Shown one piece after another: positions 35,677 through 45,523 of a stretch of DNA of 64,000 nucleotides. Position 1 is the first letter of the stretch, and each line of letters begins with the position of its first letter. The notes beneath the pieces are model-generated. The model saw only the letters and a list, made by a program, of their open reading frames with translations, did no database searches and had not been told where the DNA came from. This DNA is from Saccharibacillus deserti (GTDB taxonomy: Bacteria; Bacillota; Bacilli; Paenibacillales; Paenibacillaceae), in the NCBI RefSeq assembly GCF_013618475.1, contig NZ_JABJVN010000012.1, forward strand, positions 43,817 through 107,816, written 5' to 3'. The translations under genes were made by a program, and so were the position numbers.

Positions 35677-36828
35677 ATGAAGATTCTAGTTGTCGACGAC
35701 AATCCTACCAATGTCATTATCATTCGCGAAATTTTGAAAAAAGAAGATTACCGGAATATTGAAATCGCGGCTTCCGCAAGAGAGATGTTCGCGGTCTTGG
35801 GTATTCCCGATCTGGATCCGCGGGTCAAAACGAAAAATTCGGATATCGATCTTATTCTGCTGGATATGATGATGCCCGAAATGGACGGAATTGAAGCCTG
35901 CCGGATCGTACAGACGTATGAACATCTGCGCGATATTCCGATCATTATGGTCACGGCCGTAGGCGACTCCAAAAAGCTGGCCGAAGCGCTGGATGCGGGA
36001 GCAGGCGATTATGTCACGAAACCGATTAACAAAGTCGAACTGATGGCACGGATTCGGCTGGCGCTTCGCCTGAAGCAGGAGAAAGATTGGCATACGGAAC
36101 GCGACCAGCGTATCCAGGACGAACTCAAACTGGCCGCTCTGGTACAGAACGCCGTGCTCAGTCTGCCGGTTAACGACCGCAATATCGAGATCGATGCTTT
36201 GTACAAACCTTCTTTCGAACTGGCCGGCGATCTGTACGCCTGGTATCCGCTCGGAGACGGACGCTACGGAATCATTCTGCTGGACATGATGGGCCATGGC
36301 ATTTCTTCCTCGCTGTTCTGTATGTTCATCGCTTCCGTGCTCAAAGATACGGTCGTCACCTATGTCGATCCGGAGAAAGTCATTCAGGAGCTGAATCGCC
36401 GCTTTAACCAGCTGCATATCGAAAACCAGCTGATCCAGTATTACTTTACCGCGATCTACATGGTGGTGGATACGCGCTTCAAACGGATCGATTACGTCAA
36501 TGCCGGGCACCCGCCGGGGCTGCTGTTCCGCGGAGACGAAGTGGTCAAGCTGGAGCGTTCCTCGCACCCGGTCGGTCTGTTCGACCGGATCGAAGCCGAA
36601 CCGCAGACCGTTTCTTACAATTCGGACAGCCACCTGGTTCTGTACACCGACGGTCTGCTGGAAGCGGTTGACGGCGAGCAGGAAGACCAGCTGAACTTCT
36701 TGATCGATCATCTTCGGGAGGGACATACGTTTGACAAAGAACGCATGCAGGAAGTGTTTTTCGAAGGGGAAGCTGCCGACGACAAATGTTTGGTCTGGAT
36801 TTCTTTGAAAGAAGGAGCGGCTGAATAA
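35677..36828 (+). CDS. Response regulator with SpoIIE/PP2C phosphatase domain (RsbY-like)
   Basis: A 383-residue protein. Residues 1-125 are a CheY-like receiver (LVVDDNPTN, phospho-acceptor D63 in LLDMMMPEMDG, MVTAVG, KPINK). After a short linker (about 130-165) comes a PP2C-type serine phosphatase of the RsbU/SpoIIE group (FELAGDLYAWYPLGDG, LLDMMGHGISSSLF, LVLYTDGLLEA). By analogy with RsbY of the Bacillus cereus group, phosphorylation of the receiver should activate dephosphorylation of RsbV-P and free SigB. It is immediately followed by the giant kinase gene (no gap) and shares its transcript. Confidence 0.9.
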   Translation: MKILVVDDNPTNVIIIREILKKEDYRNIEIAASAREMFAVLGIPDLDPRVKTKNSDIDLILLDMMMPEMDGIEACRIVQTYEHLRDIPIIMVTAVGDSKKLAEALDAGAGDYVTKPINKVELMARIRLALRLKQEKDWHTERDQRIQDELKLAALVQNAVLSLPVNDRNIEIDALYKPSFELAGDLYAWYPLGDGRYGIILLDMMGHGISSSLFCMFIASVLKDTVVTYVDPEKVIQELNRRFNQLHIENQLIQYYFTAIYMVVDTRFKRIDYVNAGHPPGLLFRGDEVVKLERSSHPVGLFDRIEAEPQTVSYNSDSHLVLYTDGLLEAVDGEQEDQLNFLIDHLREGHTFDKERMQEVFFEGEAADDKCLVWISLKEGAAE

Positions 36829-39800
36829 ATGAAAATAAAGACCAAGTTGATCGTGGGCTTTTCGGCCCTGCTGCTCATTATCTTGTCGCTGTCGCTGGTA
36901 AGCTACGAGCGGATGAGTTATATGAACGATCAAATCGACCGGGTTTATCAAGACCGCTATATGAAAGTCCGTTACAGCAGCGGGATGCGGGGCGAAGTGA
37001 ACGGAATCGCGACCGAGCTGGCCAATCAGCTGCTCAACAAACGGCAGTCGAATCTGTCCGAGAGCCGCCTTTTTATCGAAAATGCGAAAGAGCGGACCGA
37101 ACGTTTCTGGGATTCGATCAACTCGGAAAAAGGATCGGCGGAAGAGCGGCGTCTGGTGCAGAACGTCGGAACCAGTTGGGATGATTTTTCGGCTTACGAG
37201 ACCAATCTGATGCAGCTGCTCGAGAACGGCGGCCTGGATCAGGCCCAAGCCTACCGGGATTCCACCGGGATCGAGCTGCAGCGTACCGCGTTGGATGCAT
37301 TGAACGAGTTGGCGAGTTATCAGGATCTGCAGGTCGAAGCCGAAGTCGCGAACGTCAAAGCGGCCTACGAACGTTCCACGCAGATCACCGCGATCTTCCT
37401 GCTTGTAGGGCTGCTGCTCGGTCTGGGAATCATGATGTGGGTCATTCCGAGCGTCACGCGCGGGTTGAACACGGTATCCATGATGATTTCGAGTTTCGGC
37501 AAAGGCAAACTCAAAGCCATTCGACGGATCAAGGTCAAGTCGACGGACGAGATCGGCAGCGTAGCCAAAGTTTTTCAAGCGATGGCCGAAGATATCGAAG
37601 AGAAACAGCAGCTTGAGCGCGAGTACCTGGAAGCTCAGAACGACCGGGCCTGGATCAACTCCAATATGGCACGGATTACCGATGTGCTCAAAGGCATCAT
37701 GTCGCTGAACAAAGTTTCTCAGACGTTCGTGAGCGAATTCACGCCGATTCTGGGAGCGGAATACGGAGCTTTATATCTGGTCGATTTGAAGAATCCGAAC
37801 CAACTGAATCTGAGCGGTTCGTACGCGTTCTCCGGTGCCCCCGAAACCAAACCCTCGTTCCGGATCGGCGAAGGGCTGCTTGGGCAGAGCGCGGCTGACC
37901 GCCGGACAATTCTGCTGGAAGACGTGCCTCAGCAGTATATCGAGATCGGTTCGGCTTTGGGAGAAAGTCCTTCGGCCCAAATCATGATTCACCCGGTAGT
38001 GGCGGAAGATGAATTGATCGGCGTGTTCGAGATCGCTTCGCTGACGCCGTTCAGCAGCCTGCAGCGTCAGCTGTTGGATCAGCTGCTGTCGAATCTGGGT
38101 ATCATCTTCAACAACATCAACGGCCGTCTGCGCGTGGAAGAGCTTCTTCGCGAATCGCAGGCGCTCACCGAAGAGCTGCAGTGCCAATCCGAAGAACTGC
38201 AGACGCAGCAGGAAGAGCTCAAGCGCTCCAACGAGAACCTGGAATCGCAGGCCGAAGCGCTGCGGCGTTCCGAAGATCTGCTGCAGCGTCAGCAGGAGGA
38301 ACTTGAACATTTCAATACGGAACTGATTGCCAAGACGCGGGCCCTGGAAGAACAGGTGCACGAGACGGAAGAGAAGAACCGCGAAGTCGAGCTGGCCCGT
38401 GTGCAGTTGGAACGTCAAACGATGCAGCTCGCCGTATCCAGCAAATACAAATCCGAGTTTCTGGCCAATATGTCGCATGAACTTCGGACGCCGCTCAACA
38501 GCCTGCTTATTCTCTCCCAGCTTCTTGCGGAGAACAAAGAAGGCAATCTGGCGCCGAAGCAGGTGGAATACGCACAGACGATTTATATGTCCGGCGGTGA
38601 CCTGCTGAAGATGATCGACGAAATTCTCGATCTTTCCAAAGTCGATGCGGGCAAAATGGAGCTGAACCGGGAGCCTGTGCCGATCGACGAAATCACAACG
38701 TTTGTGACCAGCAACTTTGGAGCGGTAGCCGAGAAAAAGGGAATCGCACTGAACGTTGAAGTCAACGAAGACGAGCTGCCGAGCGCGCTTTTGACCGACG
38801 GACACCGACTCAAACAGGTCCTGCGCAATCTGCTCTCCAATGCTTTCAAATTCACGTCGGACGGATCGGTCACGTTCCGCGTTTGCGAAGCGCAGCCCGA
38901 AGAGCTGCCGGATTATCTTGAGAAGAAACGCAAATTCATCGAGTTCTCCGTCATCGATACGGGAATCGGGATTCCGCAGGACAAGACGGATATCGTATTC
39001 GAAGCTTTCCAACAGGTCGACGGGACGACAAGCCGCAAATACGGCGGAACCGGACTTGGTCTTTCGATCAGCCGCGAGCTTGCCAAGCTGCTCGGCGGAG
39101 CGATCGAACTGGAGAGCGAGGAAGGCAGCGGCAGCCGCTTCAGCTTGTATATTCCGAAGCTGACGGCCTACGCCTCCGGCGAAGAAACGGCCGCTCCGCA
39201 GCCTCGCAGCGAGGAGCGCGTCTTTTCCCGCAAAAGCAAACCCGCTTCGGTCGAACCGATCGCGCCCAAGCCGCAGCTTACGGAGATCGAAGACGACCGG
39301 GACGCGCTCGCTCCCGAAGACAAGGTACTGCTGATTATCGAGGATGATCCGAAATTCGCGGTCATTCTGCGCGATATGGCCCGCAGTTACGGATACAAAG
39401 CCATGGTGGAGGTCCAGGGCGATACGGGCCTCGAGACGGCCCGCAGCCGGATGCCCGATGCCATTATTCTCGATATCCAACTGCCGGTCATTGATGGATG
39501 GACCATTTTGAGCGAACTCAAAAGCAGTTCCGAAACCCGGCATATTCCGGTGCACGTGGTGTCCGTCGTGGATGATGTCAAACAGGGCCTGATGATGGGA
39601 GCTATCGCATACCTGAAAAAGCCGGCCAACAAAGAAGGGCTGGAACGCGCCTTTTCCTACATCGGCTCCTATGCGGACAAGAGTCTCAAACATCTGCTGA
39701 TCGTCGAAGACGACGAAGTGCAGCGCGGGGCGATCATCGAGCTGATCGGACATGACGACGTTGCGATCAAAGCGGTCGGCACGGGCAGCCAGGCACTTGA

Positions 39801-40494
39801 AGAGCTTCAGCGCCACCATTACGACTGCATGGTGCTCGATCTGATGCTCTCGGATATGACGGGCTTCGAGATGCTCGACCGTATTCGCGAAGACGAGCGG
39901 CTGCGCGATCTGCCGATCATTATTTATACGGGCAAAGACCTGGACTCCAAGGAAGAGACCAAGCTTCGCCAGTACGCCGAGTCGATCATCGTCAAAGACG
40001 TGAAGTCTCCCGAGCGCCTGCTTGACGAGACGACCTTGTTCTTGCATCGGGTCGAAGCGGACCTTCCGGAAGACAAGCGCAAGATTCTGCAAAAGCTGCA
40101 CAACAAAGAAACGCTGTTCGAAGGCAAAAAGATTCTGCTTGTCGACGATGACGTTCGCAACGTATTCGCGCTCTCCAGCGTGCTTGAAAGTTACAGAATG
40201 GATGTGACTTTTGCGGAGAACGGACGCGAAGCGGTCGATATCCTGGAGCAGCAGCGCGACGAGTTCGATCTGATCCTGATGGACATGATGATGCCGGAGA
40301 TGGACGGTTACGAAGCGATGCGGCTGATCCGGCAGATGCCGGGACTGGAGCGGATTCCGATTATTGCGCTGACCGCCAAAGCGATGAAGGAAGATCGGGG
40401 CAAGTGTATCGAAGCGGGAGCTTCCGATTATGTCAAAAAACCGATTCAAACCGAGCAGCTTCTTTCGCTTATGCGTGTCTGGTTGTATTCGTAA
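36829..40494 (+). CDS. Membrane hybrid histidine kinase with three receivers (RsbK-like)
   Basis: A 1221-residue protein. Order: helix TM1 (about 8-28), extracytoplasmic four-helix/CHASE3-like sensor (about 30-182), TM2 (about 184-205), HAMP (about 206-260), GAF (about 285-430), a long coiled coil rich in QAEELQ-type heptads (about 435-545), HisKA with H550 in NMSHELRTPLN, HATPase (NLLSNAFKFTSDG, DTGIGIPQDK, GGTGLGLSISREL), then three receivers with LDIQLPVIDGW, LDLMLSDMTGF and LMDMMMPEMDGY. With the adjacent REC-PP2C and CheR-type genes it matches the RsbK/RsbY/RsbM stress-sensing scheme of B. cereus, but with extra receivers. The signal is unknown. Confidence 0.9.
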   Translation: MKIKTKLIVGFSALLLIILSLSLVSYERMSYMNDQIDRVYQDRYMKVRYSSGMRGEVNGIATELANQLLNKRQSNLSESRLFIENAKERTERFWDSINSEKGSAEERRLVQNVGTSWDDFSAYETNLMQLLENGGLDQAQAYRDSTGIELQRTALDALNELASYQDLQVEAEVANVKAAYERSTQITAIFLLVGLLLGLGIMMWVIPSVTRGLNTVSMMISSFGKGKLKAIRRIKVKSTDEIGSVAKVFQAMAEDIEEKQQLEREYLEAQNDRAWINSNMARITDVLKGIMSLNKVSQTFVSEFTPILGAEYGALYLVDLKNPNQLNLSGSYAFSGAPETKPSFRIGEGLLGQSAADRRTILLEDVPQQYIEIGSALGESPSAQIMIHPVVAEDELIGVFEIASLTPFSSLQRQLLDQLLSNLGIIFNNINGRLRVEELLRESQALTEELQCQSEELQTQQEELKRSNENLESQAEALRRSEDLLQRQQEELEHFNTELIAKTRALEEQVHETEEKNREVELARVQLERQTMQLAVSSKYKSEFLANMSHELRTPLNSLLILSQLLAENKEGNLAPKQVEYAQTIYMSGGDLLKMIDEILDLSKVDAGKMELNREPVPIDEITTFVTSNFGAVAEKKGIALNVEVNEDELPSALLTDGHRLKQVLRNLLSNAFKFTSDGSVTFRVCEAQPEELPDYLEKKRKFIEFSVIDTGIGIPQDKTDIVFEAFQQVDGTTSRKYGGTGLGLSISRELAKLLGGAIELESEEGSGSRFSLYIPKLTAYASGEETAAPQPRSEERVFSRKSKPASVEPIAPKPQLTEIEDDRDALAPEDKVLLIIEDDPKFAVILRDMARSYGYKAMVEVQGDTGLETARSRMPDAIILDIQLPVIDGWTILSELKSSSETRHIPVHVVSVVDDVKQGLMMGAIAYLKKPANKEGLERAFSYIGSYADKSLKHLLIVEDDEVQRGAIIELIGHDDVAIKAVGTGSQALEELQRHHYDCMVLDLMLSDMTGFEMLDRIREDERLRDLPIIIYTGKDLDSKEETKLRQYAESIIVKDVKSPERLLDETTLFLHRVEADLPEDKRKILQKLHNKETLFEGKKILLVDDDVRNVFALSSVLESYRMDVTFAENGREAVDILEQQRDEFDLILMDMMMPEMDGYEAMRLIRQMPGLERIPIIALTAKAMKEDRGKCIEAGASDYVKKPIQTEQLLSLMRVWLYS

Positions 40495-40557
40495 CCCGCA
40501 GATTTGGGTAATAGACAAGGATTAAGGACGATTTTGCACATATCGGGGCTGAATGTA

Positions 40558-41427
40558 ATGAAATTCAACGGTTTTGAGGATACGGCTTTAACGGATAAAA
40601 CGGCTGACTTGACGGAGCGCGAGGCGATCGAAGCGGATCTCCTGCTAGAAGGTGTCCACCGGATGTACGGATACGATTTCCGGAACTACGCCAGGCCTTC
40701 TCTGCTTCGCCGAATTTGGCATTATGCCCATTCGGAGAACCTTTCGACCATTTCCCAGCTTCAGGACAAGGTCCTGCACGATCGCGCGAGCTTTGAGCGG
40801 ATGGTGCAGAACCTTTCTATTCCGGTAACGGAAATGTTTCGCGATCCCGAGCTTTTTCGAACGTTTCGCCGGGAGGTCGTTCCGATTCTGCGGACTTACC
40901 CGTATATCCGCATCTGGCATGCCGGCTGCTCCACGGGAGAAGAAGTCTATTCGATGGCCATTTTGCTGCATGAAGAAGGACTGTACGATAAAGCCCGGAT
41001 TTATGCCACGGACATGAACGACCGCTCCCTGCAGCAGGCAAAAGAAGGCATTTACGGAATCGATAAAATGAAATTGTATACGAAAAACTATTTGGAAGCG
41101 GGAGGGACCCAGTCTTTCTCCGACTATTACACCGCCAAATACAATTCGGCGATGCTTCAGCCTTATCTTCGCAAGAATATTATCTTTGCCGAGCACAACC
41201 TGGCAACGGATCGTTCTTTTAACGAATTCAACGTTATTTTTTGCCGCAATGTAATGATTTATTTCAACGATACGCTCCGGGATCAAGTGCACGGACTTTT
41301 CTACGAGAGCTTGAGCCGTTTCGGTCTTCTGGTTCTGGGAGCCAAAGAGTCCATCCATTTCACCCAATTCAGTGACTGCTACGAACCTCTGGATCGGGTG
41401 GAGAAGATCTATCGGAAGATTAAATAG
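40558..41427 (+). CDS. CheR-type methyltransferase (RsbM-like)
   Basis: A protein of about 289 residues with the CheR layout. The N-terminal helical domain holds YGYDFRNYARPSLLRRI. The SAM-binding domain has IWHAGCSTGEEVYSMAILL and IYATDMNDRSLQQAKEG, then FNVIFCRNVMIYFND and FGLLVLGAKESI. No chemotaxis genes are nearby and it lies between two hybrid kinases. It is therefore best read as the modifier of the stress kinase, as RsbM methylates RsbK in B. cereus. The start is uncertain: ATG at 40558 is used; a TTG at 40504 is in frame, and neither has a strong binding site. Confidence 0.85.
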   Translation: MKFNGFEDTALTDKTADLTEREAIEADLLLEGVHRMYGYDFRNYARPSLLRRIWHYAHSENLSTISQLQDKVLHDRASFERMVQNLSIPVTEMFRDPELFRTFRREVVPILRTYPYIRIWHAGCSTGEEVYSMAILLHEEGLYDKARIYATDMNDRSLQQAKEGIYGIDKMKLYTKNYLEAGGTQSFSDYYTAKYNSAMLQPYLRKNIIFAEHNLATDRSFNEFNVIFCRNVMIYFNDTLRDQVHGLFYESLSRFGLLVLGAKESIHFTQFSDCYEPLDRVEKIYRKIK

Positions 41428-41445
41428 AAAGTGTAGGAGGATTCC

Positions 41446-43104
41446 ATGGGGGTTCAAGAGCCGATTCATATCCTGCTGGTCGACGACCGTCCGGAGAACT
41501 TGCTCGCTTTGGAAGCCGTTTTGGGCAGCGAGCGTTATACGCTCATAAAGGCGACTTCGGGCGAAGAAGCGCTGCGCTGTCTATTAAAAGACGAATTTGC
41601 GGTCATTGTACTCGATGTCCAGATGCCGGGCATGGATGGGATCGAGACGGCAAAGCTTGTTAAAGCCAGAGAGAAGACCAAGGATATTCCGATTATCTTT
41701 ATCTCCGCGAACAGCAAGGAATCCGAGCATTTGTTTGCCGGATATTCCGCGGGCGCAATCGATTATATGGTTAAACCGTTTATCCCCCAGATTTTGAAAT
41801 CCAAAATCGAGGGGTTCGTTAGCATGTATTTGGCGAACAAGCGTCTGAAAGATCAGAGCACGCTGCTGCATCAGAAAACGCAGGAGCTGGAAAAGATCAA
41901 CGAAGAGCTGGTCAAAGCCAAAGAGGCAGCCGAGATTGCCGTCAAAGCGAAAACGGAGTTTCTGGCCATGATGAGTCACGAAATCCGTACGCCCATGAAC
42001 GGAGTGATCGGCATGATCGATCTGCTGATGGAAACGGAACTGAAGCCGGAGCAGAAAGAATACACGGAGATTATCCGGGGCAGCGCGGATGCGCTTGTCA
42101 CGGTAATCAACGACATCTTGGACTTTACCAAAATGGAATCGGGCAAAATGGAGCTTGAAGAGCATCCTTTTGAACTGAAAACTTGTATCGGCGAAGTTTT
42201 TAATCTGTTTACGATGGAAACAGCACGAAAGAATCTAGAGATGGTATACTTTATGGAGGAGTCGGTACCGGAGCTGCTGTACGGGGATATGGCCCGTCTG
42301 CGGCAGGTGCTGATCAACCTGGTAGCCAATGCCGTCAAGTTCACGGAGCGCGGCGGTATTTACTTGGTCGTATCGATTCGCGGAGAAGAGAACGGGAAAC
42401 TCACGCTGGAATTTGCGGTAAAAGATACCGGCATCGGCATTTCGCCGGACAAGGCCAACCGGCTGTTCCAGCCGTTTTCCCAGCTTGATTCTTCGATGAC
42501 CCGAAAATACGGCGGTACCGGTCTTGGCTTGGCAATCTGCAAGACGCTTGTGGAAATGATGGGCGGAGAGATCCGGACCGAACCCATGGACGAGGGCGGA
42601 GCCATGTTCGTCTTTACGATTCAGGTCCAAAGCTTTCAACCGGAAAAACCGCCTCCTTTTCGGGGAGAGCCTTTGACGGCACTCCGGGAAGAAACAAGAA
42701 GCGGAGCTTCGGTACTGATCGTGGACGACCATCCGATCAATCGCAAGCTGATCACGAGTATGCTGCAGAAGATGGACATCGCGTCAGATGCGGCGGAAGA
42801 CGGCGAGCAGGCCCTACGGATGCTGGAGCAGCGTTACTACGACTACGTGTTTATGGACCTGCAGATGCCCGTTATGGACGGACTCGAAGCTACGAGAAAG
42901 ATCCGCAAGCTGTTTGCCGGAGAACACAGTCCTATAGTGGTAGCCATGACGGCGAATGTAATGAACGACATCCGGCAGCGCTGCAGCGAAGCGGGGATGG
43001 ACGATTACATCAGCAAGCCGGTCAAAATGGCAGGCCTCAAACAAGTGCTTGCGCGTTACCAGCTCGAACTTGGCGATCGGACCGAAACTAAGGCCGCACG
43101 TTAG
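41446..43104 (+). CDS. Cytoplasmic hybrid histidine kinase, REC-HisKA-HATPase-REC
   Basis: A 552-residue soluble kinase. An N-terminal receiver (D57 in [11 protein letters not shown]) leads through a coiled coil ([20 protein letters not shown]) into HisKA with H178 in [12 protein letters not shown]. The HATPase domain follows ([38 protein letters not shown]), then a second receiver (D471 in [11 protein letters not shown]). No sensor domain is present, so the N-terminal receiver is likely its input from the upstream kinase. GTAGGAGG precedes the ATG; 18 bp separate it from the methyltransferase gene. Confidence 0.9.
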   Translation: MGVQEPIHILLVDDRPENLLALEAVLGSERYTLIKATSGEEALRCLLKDEFAVIVLDVQMPGMDGIETAKLVKAREKTKDIPIIFISANSKESEHLFAGYSAGAIDYMVKPFIPQILKSKIEGFVSMYLANKRLKDQSTLLHQKTQELEKINEELVKAKEAAEIAVKAKTEFLAMMSHEIRTPMNGVIGMIDLLMETELKPEQKEYTEIIRGSADALVTVINDILDFTKMESGKMELEEHPFELKTCIGEVFNLFTMETARKNLEMVYFMEESVPELLYGDMARLRQVLINLVANAVKFTERGGIYLVVSIRGEENGKLTLEFAVKDTGIGISPDKANRLFQPFSQLDSSMTRKYGGTGLGLAICKTLVEMMGGEIRTEPMDEGGAMFVFTIQVQSFQPEKPPPFRGEPLTALREETRSGASVLIVDDHPINRKLITSMLQKMDIASDAAEDGEQALRMLEQRYYDYVFMDLQMPVMDGLEATRKIRKLFAGEHSPIVVAMTANVMNDIRQRCSEAGMDDYISKPVKMAGLKQVLARYQLELGDRTETKAAR

Positions 43105-43169
43105 GTTGGAGCGGGAAGAACATGGTCGGGTGCAAAGTCGGATAGCGGTAAGTCGGTAATGAAAGTTAA

Positions 43170-43195
43170 GTTTCAAGAACCCCGTTTGTGTTTAA
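43170..43195 (+). promoter_or_regulatory. Candidate sigma-B-type promoter of rsbV-rsbW-sigB
   Basis: GTTTCA-N14-GTTTAA, with the same -35 and spacing as the two better sites at 33693 and 35044 but a weaker -10. In B. subtilis the rsbV-rsbW-sigB genes have an autoregulatory sigma-B promoter at this position, which makes it credible. Confidence 0.5.
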
Positions 43196-43230
43196 TAAGC
43201 TTAGAAAACATTTTTTTAGGGAGAATGTCT

Positions 43231-43569
43231 ATGACCACAAATAAGAATGATAAGTTCAATGCAAAAACGGTTTCCGAAGAAGGCAAAAACGTCGTCTATT
43301 TGAGTGGGGAACTCGACTTGTCTGTAGCGCCGGATTTTCGCCTTGTTATGGAACCGCTCGTAGGGGATTCCGATGCCGATTTGACTATCAATTTAAAAGA
43401 ATTGAAGTATATCGACAGTACGGGAATTGGGATTCTGCTTTCCATTTTGAAAGCACGTCATTCCATGAATGCTTCGTTCAGCGTGGAAGAAGTGCCGCCG
43501 CAAATTCAAAAGTTGTTTGATATGACAGGTATCGCCAAATTTTTTGAACCCCAAGAGAATTCCCAATAG
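43231..43569 (+). CDS. rsbV: Anti-anti-sigma factor RsbV (STAS domain)
   Basis: A 112-residue STAS protein. KELKYIDSTGIGILLSILKA contains the phosphorylatable S63. When dephosphorylated by the RsbY-like phosphatase it binds RsbW and releases SigB. The ATG at 43231 is chosen because AGGGAG lies 7 nt upstream; an ATG at 43225 is next to that site and upstream codons overlap the candidate promoter. Confidence 0.92.
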   Translation: MTTNKNDKFNAKTVSEEGKNVVYLSGELDLSVAPDFRLVMEPLVGDSDADLTINLKELKYIDSTGIGILLSILKARHSMNASFSVEEVPPQIQKLFDMTGIAKFFEPQENSQ

Positions 43570-43587
43570 GAAAGGATCGAACAACGC

Positions 43588-44037
43588 ATGAAAGCAGATC
43601 AAACCGTTACCCTCAACTTACCGGCTACGGCCGACTACGTGGATATTGTACGGCTGAACCTGTACGGCATCGCGTCCAAGATGGGCTTTTCCTATGAGGA
43701 CATCGAAGATATGAAGGTTGCCGTATCCGAAGCTTGCAATAACTCGGTTCTATACGCTTACGGACAGGAAGGAGGATTGGTGGAGGTTATCTTCGGCGTC
43801 AACGGAGAAGAACTCACAATCACCGTCAAGGACGAAGGCGTAAGTTTCGCGCTTCCGCAGGATACTTCGGATGCCACGACCCTTCACGATAAAGAACTGC
43901 ACGATGTAGAAATCGGCGGTCTCGGTTTCTATCTCATGCAGGCTCTGATGGACGAAGTCAGTGTCTCCAGCGAGAGCGGAAAAGGAACGCAGGTCATTCT
44001 GACCAAGCGTCTCACCAGGAGTGAGGAGAAAGTATGA
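43588..44037 (+). CDS. rsbW: Anti-sigma-B factor / serine kinase RsbW
   Basis: A 149-residue GHKL-type kinase. VAVSEACNNSVLYAYG (N box), VKDEGVSFALP (G1) and GLGFYLMQALMDEV (G2) are the ATP-binding motifs. It sequesters SigB or phosphorylates RsbV. 18 bp after rsbV; its stop overlaps the sigB start by 4 bases (ATGA), so the two products are translationally coupled. Confidence 0.93.
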   Translation: MKADQTVTLNLPATADYVDIVRLNLYGIASKMGFSYEDIEDMKVAVSEACNNSVLYAYGQEGGLVEVIFGVNGEELTITVKDEGVSFALPQDTSDATTLHDKELHDVEIGGLGFYLMQALMDEVSVSSESGKGTQVILTKRLTRSEEKV

Positions 44038-44810
44038 ATGATAAAGTGACGCCGCCTGAATCCATGTCGGAAGCGGTATCCTTGATTTGGGAATATCAAC
44101 AGACCAAGGATAACGAAATCGCCACGGTGCTCATCAAAAAGTACGAGCCGATGGTCAAGATGGCCGCAGGCAAGATTGCCAGAAACCGGCCCGATCTTTA
44201 TGAAGACTTGTATCAGGTGGGTCAAATGGCTTTGATTCGCCTGCTTCAACAATACGACATCCAGTTGGGGATTCCTTTTGAGCCCTACGCGATGAAAAGT
44301 ATGATCGGGCATATGAAAAACTTTCTGCGGGACAAATCTTGGTACATACAGGTGCCTAGACGAATCAAGGAAAAAGGTGCGCTGGTTCAGCAGGCAATCG
44401 ACGAACTTACCATTCGTTTGGAACGTTCGCCGGATGTCAAAGAAATCGCACAGTATTTGGATTTGAGCGTGGAAGAAACGGTTGAAGTCCTGGCCGGCCG
44501 CGAATGCTATCATTACGTGTCCTTGGACTCTCCTCTTTCCCAAGAGGAAAGTGCCGCCACGCTTGGCGAGCTGATCAGTTCCGACGTGAACGACTACGAT
44601 ACGGTCGAACGGCGTATGGACCTTCAACAGGCACTCAGCCAGTTGAAGGAACAGGAGCAGAAAGTGCTGCTGCTTGCTTTTCAGGAGGGACAGTCACAGC
44701 GCGCGATCGCACAGAAACTTGGCGTTTCTCAAATGAGCGTATCCCGGATTCAAAAACGCGCCACCGAAAAACTTAAACAGATCATGTCCAATTCATCTTC
44801 TTCCTTATGA
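44034..44810 (+). CDS. sigB: RNA polymerase sigma-B factor
   Basis: A 258-residue alternative sigma factor of the SigB/SigF group. Region 2 contains YEDLYQVGQMALIRLLQQYD and PFEPYAMKSMIGHMKNFLRD. Region 3 has VPRRIKEKG. Region 4 has the helix-turn-helix QSQRAIAQKLGVSQMSVSRI. It directs the general stress response; several candidate target promoters are nearby. Two terminators follow. Confidence 0.94.
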   Translation: MNDKVTPPESMSEAVSLIWEYQQTKDNEIATVLIKKYEPMVKMAAGKIARNRPDLYEDLYQVGQMALIRLLQQYDIQLGIPFEPYAMKSMIGHMKNFLRDKSWYIQVPRRIKEKGALVQQAIDELTIRLERSPDVKEIAQYLDLSVEETVEVLAGRECYHYVSLDSPLSQEESAATLGELISSDVNDYDTVERRMDLQQALSQLKEQEQKVLLLAFQEGQSQRAIAQKLGVSQMSVSRIQKRATEKLKQIMSNSSSSL

Positions 44811-44825
44811 TCATGACCGTTTATA

Positions 44826-44961
44826 AAAATAGCCAAGCTTCCTCCTAATGTGCGTTGGGACAGCTTGGCTATTTTATTTGGCTGCAAATCTGTTAGAAGC
44901 CATAGGAAAAACGCGATGTTTCGGACAGAGCCGGAGTCTGTCCGAAATATCGCGCTTTTTT
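44826..44961. terminator. Double terminator after sigB
   Basis: Hairpin AAAATAGCCAAGCT...AGCTTGGCTATTTT (44826-44876). A second, larger one has CGCGATGTTTCGGACAGA pairing over 18 bp (44912-44954), with T-runs on both sides so that it also ends the convergent DUF5665 gene. Confidence 0.92.
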
Positions 44962-44978
44962 GACCTTTTACAACTCAA

Positions 44979-45398
44979 TCAGGTCCCGCCATTACGGCCT
45001 TGTTGAATCAAGCTGCCCATATAGTCGAAGAAGTCGCTGACATAAGGAACACCAAGGCTTGCCATAACGGAGGCAATCCAGGTGAGCAGGGCGATCACGA
45101 CAACAGTGCCGACCGACAATCCCAAACCGCGGGCAACTCCTGCGGTAAAGTTGGAAATAATCCGCCTTTTCCAATCAGTGTAGTTCTCGACCAGATCTTT
45201 GAAATCGCCTTTTCTCAAGGCGACCGAGATGTCTTCCAGCTGTTTGTTCAACCGGCTTACTTCATGACGAAGCTCAAACGGATGATCTTTGGACAAGTCT
45301 TGGGGACGGAGCGTTCCGTCTTGGGTGCGCTCATTCTGTTCAATGGTTGCGCTTGCGAAGCGGTCGCCCGGATTCGGTCGCGTCTCGGTGTGTGCCAT
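44979..45398 (-). CDS. DUF5665-type small membrane protein
   Basis: A 139-residue protein: polar N-terminus, a helical segment LRHEVSRLNKQLEDISVALRKGD, then WKRRIISNFTAGVARGLGLSVG leading into one membrane helix (TVVVIALLTWIASVMASLGV) and an amphipathic tail. The RGLG-x2-VG-T motif before the helix is typical of DUF5665. A purine-rich GGGGGG precedes the ATG and a TATAAT-like -10 lies about 40 bp upstream. Role unknown; context suggests envelope or stress. Confidence 0.72.
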   Translation of the reverse strand: MAHTETRPNPGDRFASATIEQNERTQDGTLRPQDLSKDHPFELRHEVSRLNKQLEDISVALRKGDFKDLVENYTDWKRRIISNFTAGVARGLGLSVGTVVVIALLTWIASVMASLGVPYVSDFFDYMGSLIQQGRNGGT

Positions 45399-45475
45399 GG
45401 CAAATCCCCCCGCTTTCGGTAAAGTAGATTATACATAGTCGGCTGTTTGCAAAAGTCCATTCAAGGATGTTCGAT

Positions 45476-45507
45476 AAAAAAAGCCGGCTGATTCCAGCCG
45501 GCTTTTT
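45476..45507. terminator. Terminator of the YtxH gene
   Basis: AAAAAGCCGGCTG-attc-CAGCCGGCTTTTT, perfect and bidirectional. Confidence 0.93.
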
Positions 45508-45523
45508 GAAGATGCAGAAATCT

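Noticed and set aside
37771..40518. 915-codon open frame antisense to the RsbK-like kinase
   Set aside because: The sense strand encodes complete kinase and receiver domains; long antisense frames are expected in GC-rich DNA with strong third-position bias. The same applies to 4662-6134, 1141-2472 and 53978-57131 on the minus strand.
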